Below are positions 11,801 through 24,300 of a DNA stretch of 47,397 bases, piece after piece (position 1 is the stretch's first letter; the number at the start of each line of letters is the position of its first letter). The position numbers and the translations under genes are program-made. This stretch comes from Gyrodactylus bullatarudis (Eukaryota > Platyhelminthes > Monogenea > Gyrodactylidea > Gyrodactylidae). The notes below the pieces were generated by a model. That model had not been told where the DNA came from, did no database searches, and saw only the letters and a program-made list of their open reading frames with translations. Location: contig SSNU01000049.1 in NCBI GenBank assembly GCA_012064415.1, positions 53,836-101,232 of the forward strand. The letters are read 5' to 3'.

Positions 11801-14800
11801 AGATCTCCGTTCCGCCCACCTAGCTTCCATGGTTTACGACCGTCGCGTTTCTGAAAATTTTGACCTTCATTTTGCTTGAAATAACGATTATTCTCAGAGT
11901 TTTCATGCTCAATGTTATTGGGACCTAAATGATGGCGGACATGCCGAAAACCCGAATCCTTTTGAATGAACTTTGAACCTAGAAGAAGTAAAAGCGAATA
12001 AATATCATTTCTCATCGTATAAGATGGTATGCTTACCTCCCCTACGATTATCTCTGAAATTATTATTTCTGTAGTCTCCTCGGGTATAATGACCTCCTCG
12101 ATATGTTGAGTAGTTGATATCTCTACCATTTTTAATGTTAGTGTGACTTCCAACCTGTTGATTCTCATCGTAGGCAGTTTCACCTTTGTGGTCATTTTTC
12201 TCCTGATCGATATTGTCAAAGTGCTGTCCGTTATGCAGACGATCTGAGACACTGCCTTCGGTGGCAGTCTCCCATTCATCTACATCACTATTATTATCCT
12301 TGTCTTTGGAGCCAGTTGATTGAAAGTTTTGCTTTGAATTTCTATTCTGCTGATTGTTTTGGTTTGAGCCATTTGTTGTTTGGCCATTTTGACTGAAAAA
12401 GGAAGAGGAATTTTGATTGGATCCCATAGTTCCACCGCCTCCGTCACTCTTGTCGTCGGGGTTGTTGAAGTTTTTTGATTGATTCTGGGACATTCGATAA
12501 TACTCATGAGAGTCGTTTTGGTAATTGGTCCTTCGATGAGATGAGCCACGGAAAGCTCCACGTCTACCTCCACCACGAGAATTCACATAGTTATTAGGAT
12601 TTCTTGGATTTTCTTCACTGCCCCCAATAGCATTAGCACTACTATTTTGATATGGAATATTTTTATTTTTCCTCTGAAAACTTTTGAATGGCTTCCTTCC
12701 GCCAGGGTTATTATTTCCTGGCGTATTATCCTCTTCAGTTGGTCCTTCCTCTTGGTCGGGATGAGTATCTTCTCTGACAGGTTTATTACCTGCACCACTT
12801 GAACCATCTTTTTGATTAGTCGAGTTGTTCTCTCCATTACATTCCTCATTATTCCAGTTTCTATTCTTGTTGTTGTTGTAATAATGATTGTTTTTGACGG
12901 ATCCATTTTCATTGGCTATGGATCTGTTAACGTTGTTATTCTGAAAACGAAGGTTTACAGACTTTCCCCCAATATAAGAGGATTGGTTTGTCTGAATAGC
13001 ATCCTTATTACTAGTGTCTATATCCGATTTAACATAGTTATTCTTCTTGGTGGAATAAGAATATGATTTAGAGCCAGCACGTGAAACATGATTTGTGCTG
13101 GAATTATTAGACCTAATATTATTGGTATAGGTAGATGGTTTATTACGACTGATTCTATTTGTTTCAAATTTATCTTCCCATAAAAAGTTTAAATGCTCAG
13201 ATGCAGGTTGTGCATTAATCTCCATGAGAGGCTGAATAGCTGACTTCTTATTAACACCAGGTTGGTTGTTAAGACTGAATTTATCCATTGAGGATACATT
13301 TGATACATTGGTAAGGGAATTCCTGTCAAATGGAATATCATTTGGTTTGTTGTTTGAGGGCTTGGAGAGAATTTTGATCTCTGCTTGTTGTTGAATGGCT
13401 GTTGGAAGAGGCTGTTGAAGTGCTTGGGGATTTGGCTGAAACTTATTATTATAATCATGCATTTTAAATTGTTCATGAGGGTCATGCTTCAGGATATTCT
13501 AAGGAGAGAAATTTTATAATTAATAGAATTCGAATAAAAAATATAGACATGATATAATTTACAATTTTTTTGGTTGGATTCTCCAGACGATTGTTCATAT
13601 CGACTGTGCCATGTGAACCAGACCAGATATTTGCATCATCTTTTTTAGACAAAATACTAGGCCTATTAAGCTGATATCGATTATTATAGTCAAATGATTG
13701 ATTCTTTTGGTTGAATTGGTGATGATTATCATTTTGGGGTTCAACTGGCCCATATAGTCCGGGATTTGGTTTACGTCGATTTTTGTGAGCCTTCTCAATA
13801 GCATTGTTAAAGTCTTGAGTACGTTCATCACGTTTTTTAACTAGTCCGTAATCTTGAATATTTCCTGATGGGGCATCAAAGCTGGAATTATCAAACATTT
13901 CATGTTGGTGAAGTAAGTGATTGTCAGCCAGAATTTGAAACCCTGTATAGCTGGGTTGTTGATGAGGAGGAGGTTGATTAAGATTATGATGATAATTCAT
14001 ATCTAGACAAGAAGACTCTGACTTGAAATTATCATGATTATTACTGGCTTCATTGGATTCGTAGGTTTGTTTAACTTCTGATATATTATCTGAGAATGAA
14101 TTATGTTCATCAGTTTTTTTCATATCATTACTGGTATTGACAATCACTTCATCATCTTCTTCATTAGATGAAAACTGTTTTTCAAAGGAATTATCCTCTT
14201 CTCCACTAAATACAAGCTGTTCATCAAAGTCAGGCTCTTCATTAACTGCTGCCCAACCGGAAATCTTTCCAACAATTTCACTAGCACCTTTGGGATTAGT
14301 TATAATTTCAGATATCTTTTCAGTTGAGGAAGGTTTTATTTCTTCTGTTTGATCCGGAGTTTCTTTAGGTTGTTGGAAAAAAGCTAAGAAATACATTACG
14401 AGATAAAAACGTACGTTTCAAGGGAACACTTTTCATCTTGATCCTTGTGATAGAGGTTTCATTCTTTTCAACTCTTTCACTGTCATTGTTCTTCTCAACT
14501 TCTAACTGATCAGGCTTAACTGTCTGATTTGGAGGAGTTGTTGTGGGCTTAGCTACTGCTCCCCAACCTGATGTTCCTACAGGAACTATATTGATATCAG
14601 GATTCTGGCCACACAGTTCTGCTTTTTTACTAGGCAACCATACAGGTGGAGGAAGCCTGTTAGTTCCATTAATTCTACCAAGGTACTGCATGCCTGATTT
14701 TGAAGCTATTTAGATTCATGATTTAGTATAAAAAATTACTTGATTTTTGAGCGATGTCATTTGAAGATCCTTTATACAATTCATTAATTAGAGAGTTAAT

Positions 14801-14839
14801 AAAGTTTTTCGATTGTTTCTTAGATCCTTTAGTAGTCAT
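8872..14839 (-). CDS. nocte: nocte / PRRC2 (BAT2) homologue
   Basis: Nine exons, 5' to 3': 14839-14740, 14705-14415, 14383-13563, 13498-12037, 11978-11483, 11419-10769, 10423-9949, 9877-9473, 9378-8872; 1735 aa. The N-terminus matches the BAT2_N domain: LGRINGTNRLPPPVWLPS, then NPDINIVPVGTSGWG, then an acidic EEPDFDEQLVFSGEED block as in PRRC2A/B/C. The rest is low complexity and presumably disordered: Asn/Gln-rich and RGG/RGGR-like stretches (about 400-900), charged Lys/Glu segments, then Gln/His/Pro-rich sequence including a run of five His. PRRC2 proteins bind RNA and act in translation initiation and stress granules; fly nocte is needed for temperature entrainment of the clock. Function here is by homology only. 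Introns 1 and 2 are 34 and 31 nt; intron 6 is 345 nt. It lies head to head with FCP1, 356 bases away. Confidence 0.85.
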
Positions 14840-15195
14840 AACAATGGGTTGAATTTCAATGAATTAATGGCAATTTTAAAAAACACCAGTACCTAAATTT
14901 ACAATAATGGTGTATTTTAATGAATGATTAAAACAAAAATTATATTTAAGATTTCAATTAGAGGGCTCAAATTTGAGATCAATTTTTTCTCTGTTAATTA
15001 TATCTGTTAATTTTTGTACCATAGTCAATTATGTACAAGAAACACTGTCATGTTTTATAAAATGCTGAAAATCGATGCTAATATGGAAAGTATTCATTGA
15101 ATAAAAGTTCTGTAATTTTTCCTCAACTTATTGTCTAAAACTTAATCCTGTAACTCATAATATTTGTTTTACTAAGTCATATACATCCCAAACAT
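14840..15195. promoter_or_regulatory. Shared divergent promoter region, nocte / FCP1
   Basis: 356 AT-rich bases separate the start codons of two oppositely transcribed housekeeping genes, so it should contain both 5' UTRs and a bidirectional promoter. No TATA or named motif is asserted. The role is inferred from position. Confidence 0.5.
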
Positions 15196-18100
15196 ATGGA
15201 TAATAAAATTCATGTGATTAAAATTCCATCCCCCCTTGAAAGTGCTAAACTGATCGGATGGAAAATCAAAGGAAATCAATTTGTCAATCCTAACACAGCT
15301 ATATGCACTATAGAGGCATCAGAAAGTAAACAAGACCTTCTTGCGCCTGGATATGGTGTTATAAAACGAATAGCATCTGTCGACAGTCACTTAGATAAAG
15401 AGTATTTAATTAATTAATATTTCAGTACCCCTATTTTTGAATTTAATCCCTGCTCTCATCATGTCGTGATGAGAGATTTGTGTGCTCAATGTGGAGCTAA
15501 TCTACGAAAAATAGGCTCAATGAATGCTTCAAAACAGACACACTTGAACGCTTCAATTCCAATTGTACATACTATACCAGAGTTACATGTCAGCGAGAAA
15601 TTCGCTACTGAGATAGGATTGCAAGATGAAAAATATTTAATTTCTTCCAGAAAATTGACACTTTTGGTAGATTTAGACCAGACTATACTTCACACCTCCG
15701 TGGAACCTACGTGTATTCGTTTTAAAGTAAGTGTTTAATTAGCTATTTAATTTTTTTAGAATTTGAAAAGATACCGTTTAGCTGGATCCCCAATAATTTA
15801 CCATACGAAATTAAGGCCACATTTGGAGGATTTTCTTTCGCGCATCAGTAAACTTTATCAGTTACACATCTGTACCTTTGGAAATCGACAATATGCCCAC
15901 CAACTTACCAGCATAATTGATCCGGATAGAAAATATTTCTCAGAAAGAATTCTTTCCCGCGATGAATGCTTTAGTTTATCAACAAAGGCCGAAAATCTCA
16001 AGTACTTATTCTAATAACTAATTTTTTATTAGAGCACTATTCCCAACAGGCATCCATATGGTATGCATCATTGATGATCGTGGTGAAGTCTGGAACTGGT
16101 CTCCCAACTTGATTCATGTTCAGCCGTACAAATTCTTTCCAGATGTCGACGATATTAACGGATATGGACTAAAGAGATCTTACTCTTCTGAGAATGAAAA
16201 TCTGGAAAAGAAAGAAAATAAACCATCCTTTACCACGCCTGAAGACGAGGAAAAGTATTTAGACTCTCAGGATGAAGATTACCTTATTAAATTGGAGAAT
16301 ATTCTGAATAAAATTCATAGAAATTTCTACATGGAATACGATAAACGTTTCACACAAGCCATTAGAAGAACGGAAAATTATTCTGACGAGCTCAAATTCA
16401 GCCGATCCATCATACCAAACATTTCTGATGTAATGAGTGATTTGAGAAAGGGTATCCTTGGAGGATCAGCTACCTGTGTAACTCTGAGTGGTCTTGTCTC
16501 TCATCCTCGTGAACCAAATTCATCTCTCATTGGAAAGCTGGCCTTGAATATGGGTGCAATTTTGAGGACAAACCTCTATCTACCACCCCTCAATGATCCT
16601 TCCAGCAATAATACTCTATCTGATACTGAAAAATTGAAAAGAGAAAAAGAATCCCCAGAGAGCACTCTAACATTCTCTGTGAAATCAGATAATGATGTTG
16701 ACAGGAATCGTCAAGATAACGAGTAAGATTTGTCTAGAAAATATCCCCATCAATATCTCATATAAACCATTGTAACATGATCTTAAGAAGAAGAATCTAT
16801 TTGATACCATAAAATATAAAATGAGTTCGAGTGTTGGAAATTTTAAATGAAGTATTTAACGAAAATAATTCTCCATTATGTCATTGATGTTCTGAATTTT
16901 TCAAATCGCTGCTCAATTTTCTAGGACATTTTGACATAAAAAAATAGTAATCTCATCTTGGAGGGGATTCGTTTTTTATGACGACTGTGGGAAATTATAG
17001 GATAAATGGGCAAAAATTTCTAACGAAAATAGTTCGATAGTTTTGCGACCAGAATCTAAAGTTTTAATTCTATAGATTTGGCCATTTTTTTCTATAGTTT
17101 TATTCTCTGTTTTATTAATAATATAATTTTCAGAAATATTTATACCTCAGTTTTGGTTGGATGCAATCAAAAGACTGACAAAGTCCTCCAAGCTCTCAAC
17201 TACATCGAAAAGAATATAAATCCCGGTCGACCACTTCATATTGTCAATCCCTATTGGATATGGGGTTGTCATTATTGTTGGACGAAAATGGATCCTAAAA
17301 AGTATCCTCTCGACAGGGATTATAATAGAAATCTATTCAATCCCTTCTCCTCTCATTCTGGTCAGTCAAGAAGCATTAGAAAGAGGATACAACGCGAGAG
17401 ACATTTTCATCGAATGCTCTCCAAGAATGAAAAACAATCAGAGAATACTGTAACAAAGTACGCATTAAGCATAATTTATTATTTTTCTTTATTGTTGTAA
17501 TTTTCAACTCTCGACCAATCATATTTCATCATTATTTCTATTGGTTATCATTTGAGTTTGTGGCTTCATCTTTATTTTTCAATAGGCCTGAAGATAAAAT
17601 TGAAGATTTGATTGATGAAAATGCTCAACAGTCAGGCTCAGATAGAATAGCGACCGATTCAGTGGACCCATTGAAAGAGAAACCCTGTGAGAAGCCTTAC
17701 GACTCTGAGGAAATCGACAGGAGTAATTCTGAGTCTGAGATCGTCAAGGGCAAGTCAGCCGGTCGGGTTATTCGTCCCAGTGGGAGAAGTTCCAAATTCC
17801 TAACCGAAATGAAGGTGAAGGACAAGTTCAAACGTCAAAAGCTCAACCCAAAAGATGAACCTGTCTCCCAGGAGGAACTCTCATTATATCTTCCAAAGTC
17901 TACTGACAACTTTCTTGTGAAAAATCCCCTCATTCATCTTCCCCCAAAGGTGAGTTCCACCTCTATTAATAAGCGAAATAATATTTTTTTTTCATTCTAC
18001 ATCTATAAAGATAACTTTATCCGAGATGCAGAATGAAAAATTGTTATACTTGACCAGGTTCTATCCACTACTTTACCACTCAAATTAGATTAGTAATTTA

Positions 18101-21018
18101 GCTACTGTTATTGATTGTATCACTTTTAATAATTTTCCCATTTTGAATTGGAAAAAAATAATTGAAGAAAATTGAGTAAAGCCACTTCTACATCCATCAG
18201 GAGCAACAAAAGGTCACTCATGTAGTGAGAAAAAACTTATTATCCAATTTAAGAATAACAATCGATAAGAGAATTGGGATAATATCAGAGTATAGAATTA
18301 ATCATTTGGGAAATTAGCAAATCAAACCAAGTACATAATACGCTGTATAATATATTTATGTACAGTCAGTATTCCGATTTGCCGGTCAATTTTTATCACC
18401 TATTTTTCTACTCTCAAAATAAATTTCAACATTACCTTATTACTTATGAGTAGACATATCATATCAAAAGGTTCGTTAAATTTTAGATNNNNNNNNNNNN
18501 NNNNNNNNNNNNNNNNNNNNNNNNNNNNNNNNNNNNNNNNNNNNNNNNNNNNNNNNNNNNNNNNNNNNNNNNNNNNNNNNNNNNNNNNNNNNNNNNNNNN
18601 NNNNNNNNNNNNNNNNNNNNNNNNNNNNNNNNNNNNNNNNNNNNNNNNNNNNNNNNNNNNNNNNNNNNNNNNNNNNNNNNNNNNNNNNNNNNNNNNNNNN
18701 NNNNNNNNNNNNNNNNNNNNNNNNNNNNNNNNNNNNNNNNNNNNNNNNNNNNNNNNNNNNNNNNNNNNNNNNNNNNNNNNNNNNNNNNNNNNNNNNNNNN
18801 NNNNNNNNNNNNNNNNNNNNNNNNNNNNNNNNNNNNNNNNNNNNNNNNNNNNNNNNNNNNNNNNNNNNNNNNNNNNNNNNNNNNNNNNNNNNNNNNNNNN
18901 NNNNNNNNNNNNNNNNNNNNNNNNNNNNNNNNNNNNNNNNNNNNNNNNNNNNNNNNNNNNNNNNNNNNNNNNNNNNNNNNNNNNNNNNNNNNNNNNNNNN
19001 NNNNNNNNNNNNNNNNNNNNNNNNNNNNNNNNNNNNNNNNNNNNNNNNNNNNNNNNNNNNNNNNNNNNNNNNNNNNNNNNNNNNNNNNNNNNNNNNNNNN
19101 NNNNNNNNNNNNNNNNNNNNNNNNNNNNNNNNNNNNNNNNNNNNNNNNNNNNNNNNNNNNNNNNNNNNNNNNNNNNNNNNNNNNNNNNNNNNNNNNNNNN
19201 NNNNNNNNNNNNNNNNNNNNNNNNNNNNNNNNNNNNNNNNNNNNNNNNNNNNNNNNNNNNNNNNNNNNNNNNNNNNNNNNNNNNNNNNNNNNNNNNNNNN
19301 NNNGATAGCTAGTTTATGGTACAGATGGGATGAGAAAAATAAGATCTATCGATTAGTACTTGTTGTAATCAAATCTAAAATTTAACGAACCTTTTGATAT
19401 GATATGTCTACTCATAAGTAATAAGGTAATGTTGAAATTTATTTTGAGAGTAGAAAAATAGGTGATAAAAATTGACCGGCAAATCGGAATACTGACTGTA
19501 CTTGTTTTCAAATTATAGAGAAGAGTGCGTATTTTATAAATGGGAAGAATGTCTATCATAAATCTCGATTATTTTCTCTTCCCATAAGCTATGAAAACGA
19601 CAGCAATATTCATGATCTATTGAACATAGTTTGTTTTATTCTATTCTTGCTCAAGATCTGTTTAAATACATGTTCTCACTTGCATTACATTTTTATCAAA
19701 CATTTTATAAAAATTTACTACTACTTAGGCAACATCAGATATGCTGAACGAAATAGAAGATGCCTTGTTAGAGGAAAAAACTGCCTTGCATAAGACAATG
19801 CCACCTGAGGCAGAGCTATTCAATGTTAATTCCTCCTCAGACTCTTCCTCAGATAATTCATCGATTTACTCAGAATCTTCACAAAACTCTTCTAGTAACA
19901 AGGGCAAGAGATTTCCCAAGAGCGGTCATAAACGACATTATTTCGACTATACAAGCAGTAGTGATGAGGGCATCTATGCCAACTATAGCATGGTCCTTGA
20001 TCATGAAGGCAACCAGCCATTGGATCTTGAGAATGACGACAGAAAAGCTACAATGCTTCTTGATAGAAAGCCAGCTCGTCGATTCAAGGCCACATTCCAG
20101 AATAAGGAGGGTTGCGAAGAGGACGATGAGGACCTGACTGAAGATGGAGAAGACTCCAATTTCGACATTCTCACTAAACGTATCAATCTCAATGATAAAA
20201 TCATGAATATTCGCCGACTTAGAGTGAGTGCTTATTTCGATATTTTGACTTTACTTCAGAAATGCAAGGAATCTTTCAAGAAATTTCTCATAAATCACAG
20301 GATCACTGAATTTTTTTCTCTTTAGCTCAGAAAAGATTTACTGCTCCGCCGTAGATCGAGAACTATTGATCAGGCTGATCTAGTGAAAATAAACCAGAGG
20401 ATTTGGAAAGTTCAACGAATGATGCGAAGAATTAACGCAGAAATCCGACACTACAAAGCACGAGGGTATTATCGTACAAAACAAGACTTTAGCAAAAACT
20501 TGGACGATTCCCAAAAGACACACTCGAGGAAGAATTCTTGCCAAGAAAGATTTATTCTCGACACTGACGATTCATCGAGGGGTAAACATTCCTCTGAGGA
20601 CTTTTGGGACCCTGAATATCCAAAGGGTTGGAATAAGAGTGGAAGTTTTACCAAGAATCGCCTCTTTGTCGATTCTCCTCATATTCATTCTGACCCTGGA
20701 CTGATCATGTTTAGTGGGGGAGAATTCGAACGTGAATGGAACACTTGTCCTGAAGGTTATGACTATGCTGATGCCGAGGAAATCAGAGCATTCCTTCGAT
20801 CCGAAGATCTCAACGAAGAGTCAACTTCTTCAAGATTCAGAAAGATGAAGTCAGACAGTCTGATTAACCTGACCACAGTGCTGCGAGAAGACTTGAAACC
20901 TCATCTAAATCTAAATGAGAGTTCCTCTAGCTCGACAACCTCCTCCAGTGAGGACAGAAATGGATCCGATGAAGATGACTATGTAATTGATGATAACCTA
21001 TTCAAGGAGTATATGTGA
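15196..21018 (+). CDS. Fcp1: RNA polymerase II CTD phosphatase FCP1
   Basis: Eight exons: 15196-15401, 15426-15726, 15760-16001, 16033-16722, 17134-17457, 17586-17949, 19729-20223, 20326-21018; 1104 aa (human CTDP1 is about 960). Order: lipoyl-like N-terminal fold (about 1-66); a CSHHVVMRDLCAQCG Cys cluster (about 75-91); the FCP1/SCP phosphatase domain with the DxDxT site at DLDQT (Asp151, Asp153, Thr155) and the second acidic pair in CIIDDRGEVW (Asp264-265); then a BRCT domain (about 388-545) beginning KGILGGSATCVTLSGL and ending HIVNPYWIWGC. The BRCT carries an insertion of about 50 Ser/Glu-rich residues. The C-terminus is acidic, Ser-rich and ends with hydrophobic residues in acid sequence, resembling the TFIIF (RAP74)-binding tail. 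It dephosphorylates Ser2/Ser5 of the RNA polymerase II tail to recycle the enzyme. Convergent with PolG. Confidence 0.9.
15402..15425 (+). other. 24-nt intron 1 of FCP1
   Basis: Donor GA|GTATTT and acceptor ATTTCAG|TACC enclose 24 bases. Reading through meets TAA within six codons. Only this donor and acceptor give the phase that continues into the conserved CSHHVVMRDLCAQCG segment, and no other AG lies between here and that segment. This is the shortest intron in the window. Confidence 0.75.
15727..15759 (+). other. 33-nt intron 2 of FCP1
   Basis: AAA|GTAAGT to TTTTTTTAG|AAT, phase 0. It lies just after the DLDQT active-site exon; both flanks are conserved FCP1 sequence. Confidence 0.8.
16002..16032 (+). 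other. 31-nt intron 3 of FCP1
   Basis: AA|GTACTT to TTTTTATTAG|A, phase 2. It joins ...KAENLK to ALFPTGIHMVCIIDD, which is continuous in FCP1 relatives. Confidence 0.8.
18361..19500. mobile_element. TIR element in FCP1 intron 6, TA duplication, Tc1/mariner-like
   Basis: Left arm from 18363 (CAGTCAGTATTCCGATTTGC) and right arm to 19498 are reverse complements over about 126 bases or more, up to the assembly gap. Each end is flanked by TA (18361-18362 and 19499-19500), and the tips read CAGT...ACTG, as expected for Tc1/mariner-type insertion. The inside is mostly unknown sequence, so whether it encodes a transposase cannot be said. The long perfect arms suggest a fairly recent insertion and may explain why the assembly broke here. 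Confidence 0.75.
18489..19303. other. Assembly gap (815 N)
   Basis: A run of undetermined bases between the two arms of the inverted-repeat element. Its true length is unknown. Any reading frame drawn across it is meaningless. Confidence 0.99.
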
Positions 21019-21070
21019 AAAAACACTCCATGACTGCAGCTCTCTAATGTGAATGATCCTTGATGCAAAT

Positions 21071-21076
21071 AATAAA
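21071..21076 (+). promoter_or_regulatory. Likely polyadenylation signal of FCP1
   Basis: AATAAA 53 bases after the FCP1 stop codon. The next gene is convergent and has its own hexamer at 21330-21335, so the two transcripts need not overlap. Confidence 0.6.
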
Positions 21077-21329
21077 TGATCCTAGTTTTATCATTGTATA
21101 AAAAAATATTTATCTATTTTTGCAATATTTTCATTATACCCACCTATTAAAATTCACTCTCGAAATCTTTTTTTTGTATCATTTAGTAAATATATACTAA
21201 ATATATTATGCATCCAATATATAGAAATATATTGTATATCTTGTATATATTTGAATACATAAATCATGTATAAAGAGTCGATTTTTATGAATGAAAACAA
21301 AGAGTTGTAGTAAATCTAATATCAGTTAT

Positions 21330-21335
21330 TTTATT
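21330..21335 (-). promoter_or_regulatory. Likely polyadenylation signal of PolG
   Basis: TTTATT on the plus strand (AATAAA on minus), about 27 bases beyond the PolG stop codon, giving a very short 3' UTR. Confidence 0.55.
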
Positions 21336-21361
21336 AATTATGTGTATAAAACTGGGTGAGT

Positions 21362-24300
21362 TCAGGAGGATTTATCAAAAGGATATATGGAATTATTCTT
21401 CATCTCTTCAATAAGTTGATCGAATCTGAGTTCTCTTCCCCTTGGCACATTGTAGGTTGAGGAGAGACCCTGAGGGTTTGACGGAGTGACACAATCATTA
21501 TCCGGTGATTTCCTTAGACAATGGTCAATTTCAATGCTGCTAAAAAAGGCGACTGACTAAAAAAATAGTTAGAAATTAAGAGTTGACCGAGTTTTGGACT
21601 CGTTAGTACTGTTAATTTCTCTCACCTTGGGTAGATCACGCATTCCGAGACGATGTACAAAAAAGGAACGAGTGATTAGATTTGATATTTGTAGTAAGTA
21701 ACCGAATAGTAAAGCGTCATCTTTATGTACAATATATCTAAATTCATCATGGATAGACAGAGCCAGTCTTGGCGTGTAATGCAATTTCTCAGCGGATACC
21801 TGACAAAGCCATCGAATGTTGACAAGCATAACATGAAGATAGTCAACAGCACTACTCTGCACCACCCAATTAACACGACTCGGCATAAACTATTGAGAGA
21901 TCAAAAGTTAGAGAGCTAGTTCATGTATGTACATACATAGAATTTTTGATACAAAAAAGTCAATATTTTTCATCAAATTCCATTATTATAACATGATAGT
22001 GTAATGAGCCAATAAAAATCTGATGATTAATAGGCTATAATTTGAATTTTAAAATTGCACCAAATTTCCAGCATTCAGTTCAAATTATTTCTTAAAAACG
22101 TGCCATTATTAGTAGCTTTATTCAGATTTTAATGACTAATTGGGATTCGATGAAAAATAAGTTTTAACCCTTCATGTCCCAAATTATTTATTTCATCACA
22201 CTATTAGTGACCTTGAAAAAAATAATTAGGCTGATTTCGAATCTAAATTCCTTTTTGAAACTCGACTTAACATATGAGAAAAACTAAGCAGGCCATTGAA
22301 TATTTGAAATCCATAGTTATTGTTTTACGATAAAAAGTTATTCTATTTTTTCCCAAGGCCTCAGCAAATAGGTTTTCAAAAAAAGTTAAAAATATTTTTT
22401 AAATATTCGACTATATTAAGAAAATCATCCTTCCTAAAGTAACTTTGGTAGCTATTTTTATGAATTTTACTAGAAAGTGTTGTGTTCCGATGATGGAACA
22501 ATGGGATGACATGAAGGGTTAAGGAAATCCATCGATAAATTACCCCAAGAATTAGGATTATCATGAATTGCAATGGTCTAAAAATTATAGATGGGAGATT
22601 AACGAACATCATTCTTTACAAAGGCAGGATTTAGGCTTTCTGTAATGGATGCATTCAAGAAAGGCGTCTTGGGCTGATCTAATCGGGCAATCTTTTCCAT
22701 CTCATTAAAGACGACTGATTCTGTGCCCCCAGACCATGTTCCTTTTTCCGGACCAATTCGAGCTTTTTTACCTTTTGTAGCTGCCAAAATGGAATGAGCC
22801 TTTCGATTTGCTTGTTCATCCTTGGAAAAAAAGAAACCACATTTTACTTTATTATCATTATTAATAAGGAAACGCAGAAAACAGCAGAGATGACAGCACT
22901 TCACGGGTTGAAATGAGCAATTTAAAAACTGAGTACTTTTATTCCTCAAAAAACATATTTAGAAATTTTCGTCATTTTTTATCTGATCCATCAATTAATA
23001 TAAATAGAAGAGAAGACTTTCATGAATTATTGATTCAGCAAATGGTTCAGATTCCATTATGGGTCAAAAAATTTTCCTATTTGACTGATATTCAATGTTT
23101 TACTGTATACCATATCATGGCCATCATGTGTGTAATTAACTGTATTTTGGGCATATTTTTTAAAAATTAGTAAATTTTTTCCTTTCTGAATAGAAAGTCA
23201 AAAAACCAATTATTTTCGAATTTTTGAAAGCTATAAATAATCACCTCTAGGCATCTTAAAAAGTTATCCCTACTGTATGTATAACTTAATCATCAGCTGG
23301 GTTGAGTATGTCCTGAGAATTTTCAAGTAAATATTCACTTACTGTCATGTTTAGACAGAATCGTTTAAGAAGAGTCTCAGTAAAATCGAGTCCTGCACCG
23401 TAGAGTCTTGCATAGTTGAGAACTTTTGCCGAATCCCGAGATATTTTATGATCTTGAGCTAGCTTGGAGTGAAGATCTGTACCCTGAGATTTTTCTCCCT
23501 GAAGCATCATCCAGCTGAAAGGAGTAGAACCTTGGATAGAATATTTGGCATCTCCGATTAACCCGGCTATCCATAGTTCCTGGCTGTCGACATCGGCCCC
23601 GACAAAGACGAAATTACCCTCAGGATCTTTGGAATTGCCATCAGTCATGTATGATGTTTGTATGAGAGCCTTAACTTCACTGCCTACTCGTTCCCCTTCT
23701 ACGTTGCTAGCTGTGAGCCAGAGTGGTTCCACTGCTCTCCTTGAAACAGTACCTGCTGTAATAACTTGCGGAAGGATGGCTCCACTGAAACGAAAGATTA
23801 ATCTCATATAATTCCAAATGCAGGGCAATATTACTCACAAACCAGGAGACTTTTCATCTGGCCTATTGACCCATAGAACTAGCTGGTCTCTATAAAATGG
23901 AGTAAATTATATTAAGAAAGCAAGAGTTGAAAAACATTCTCTCCAAATTTAAATTACCTAATGCGGGTGGAGTAACTCTGCCAGAAGGAGCACTGAATCT
24001 TTTCGCTGAGCAACTTTTCGGCAAGTGATTGGAGCTTCTCATCACTATGATCAGCATGCAAGTTTCCATTGGTAATGTAGATCTGGAAGGACTTGCTCAA
24101 GGGATTGCCGACAGAATTTTCATAGCCATCCTTTAAAGAAAAGGGGAAAAACAAAATAAGAATCAGCAAAAAGATGAGAAATCCATATCATCCCTATCCA
24201 CTTACAGGATGAGGGAGTTTTGATAGCCAAAAGCATTTGATCATCGGATTGATGGGCTCATTAATTTGAGATGCAGAAGAGGTCTTCTTAGATTTAGGAC

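Noticed and set aside
18446..19312. Plus-strand 288-codon open frame
   Set aside because: It runs almost entirely through undetermined bases of the assembly gap.
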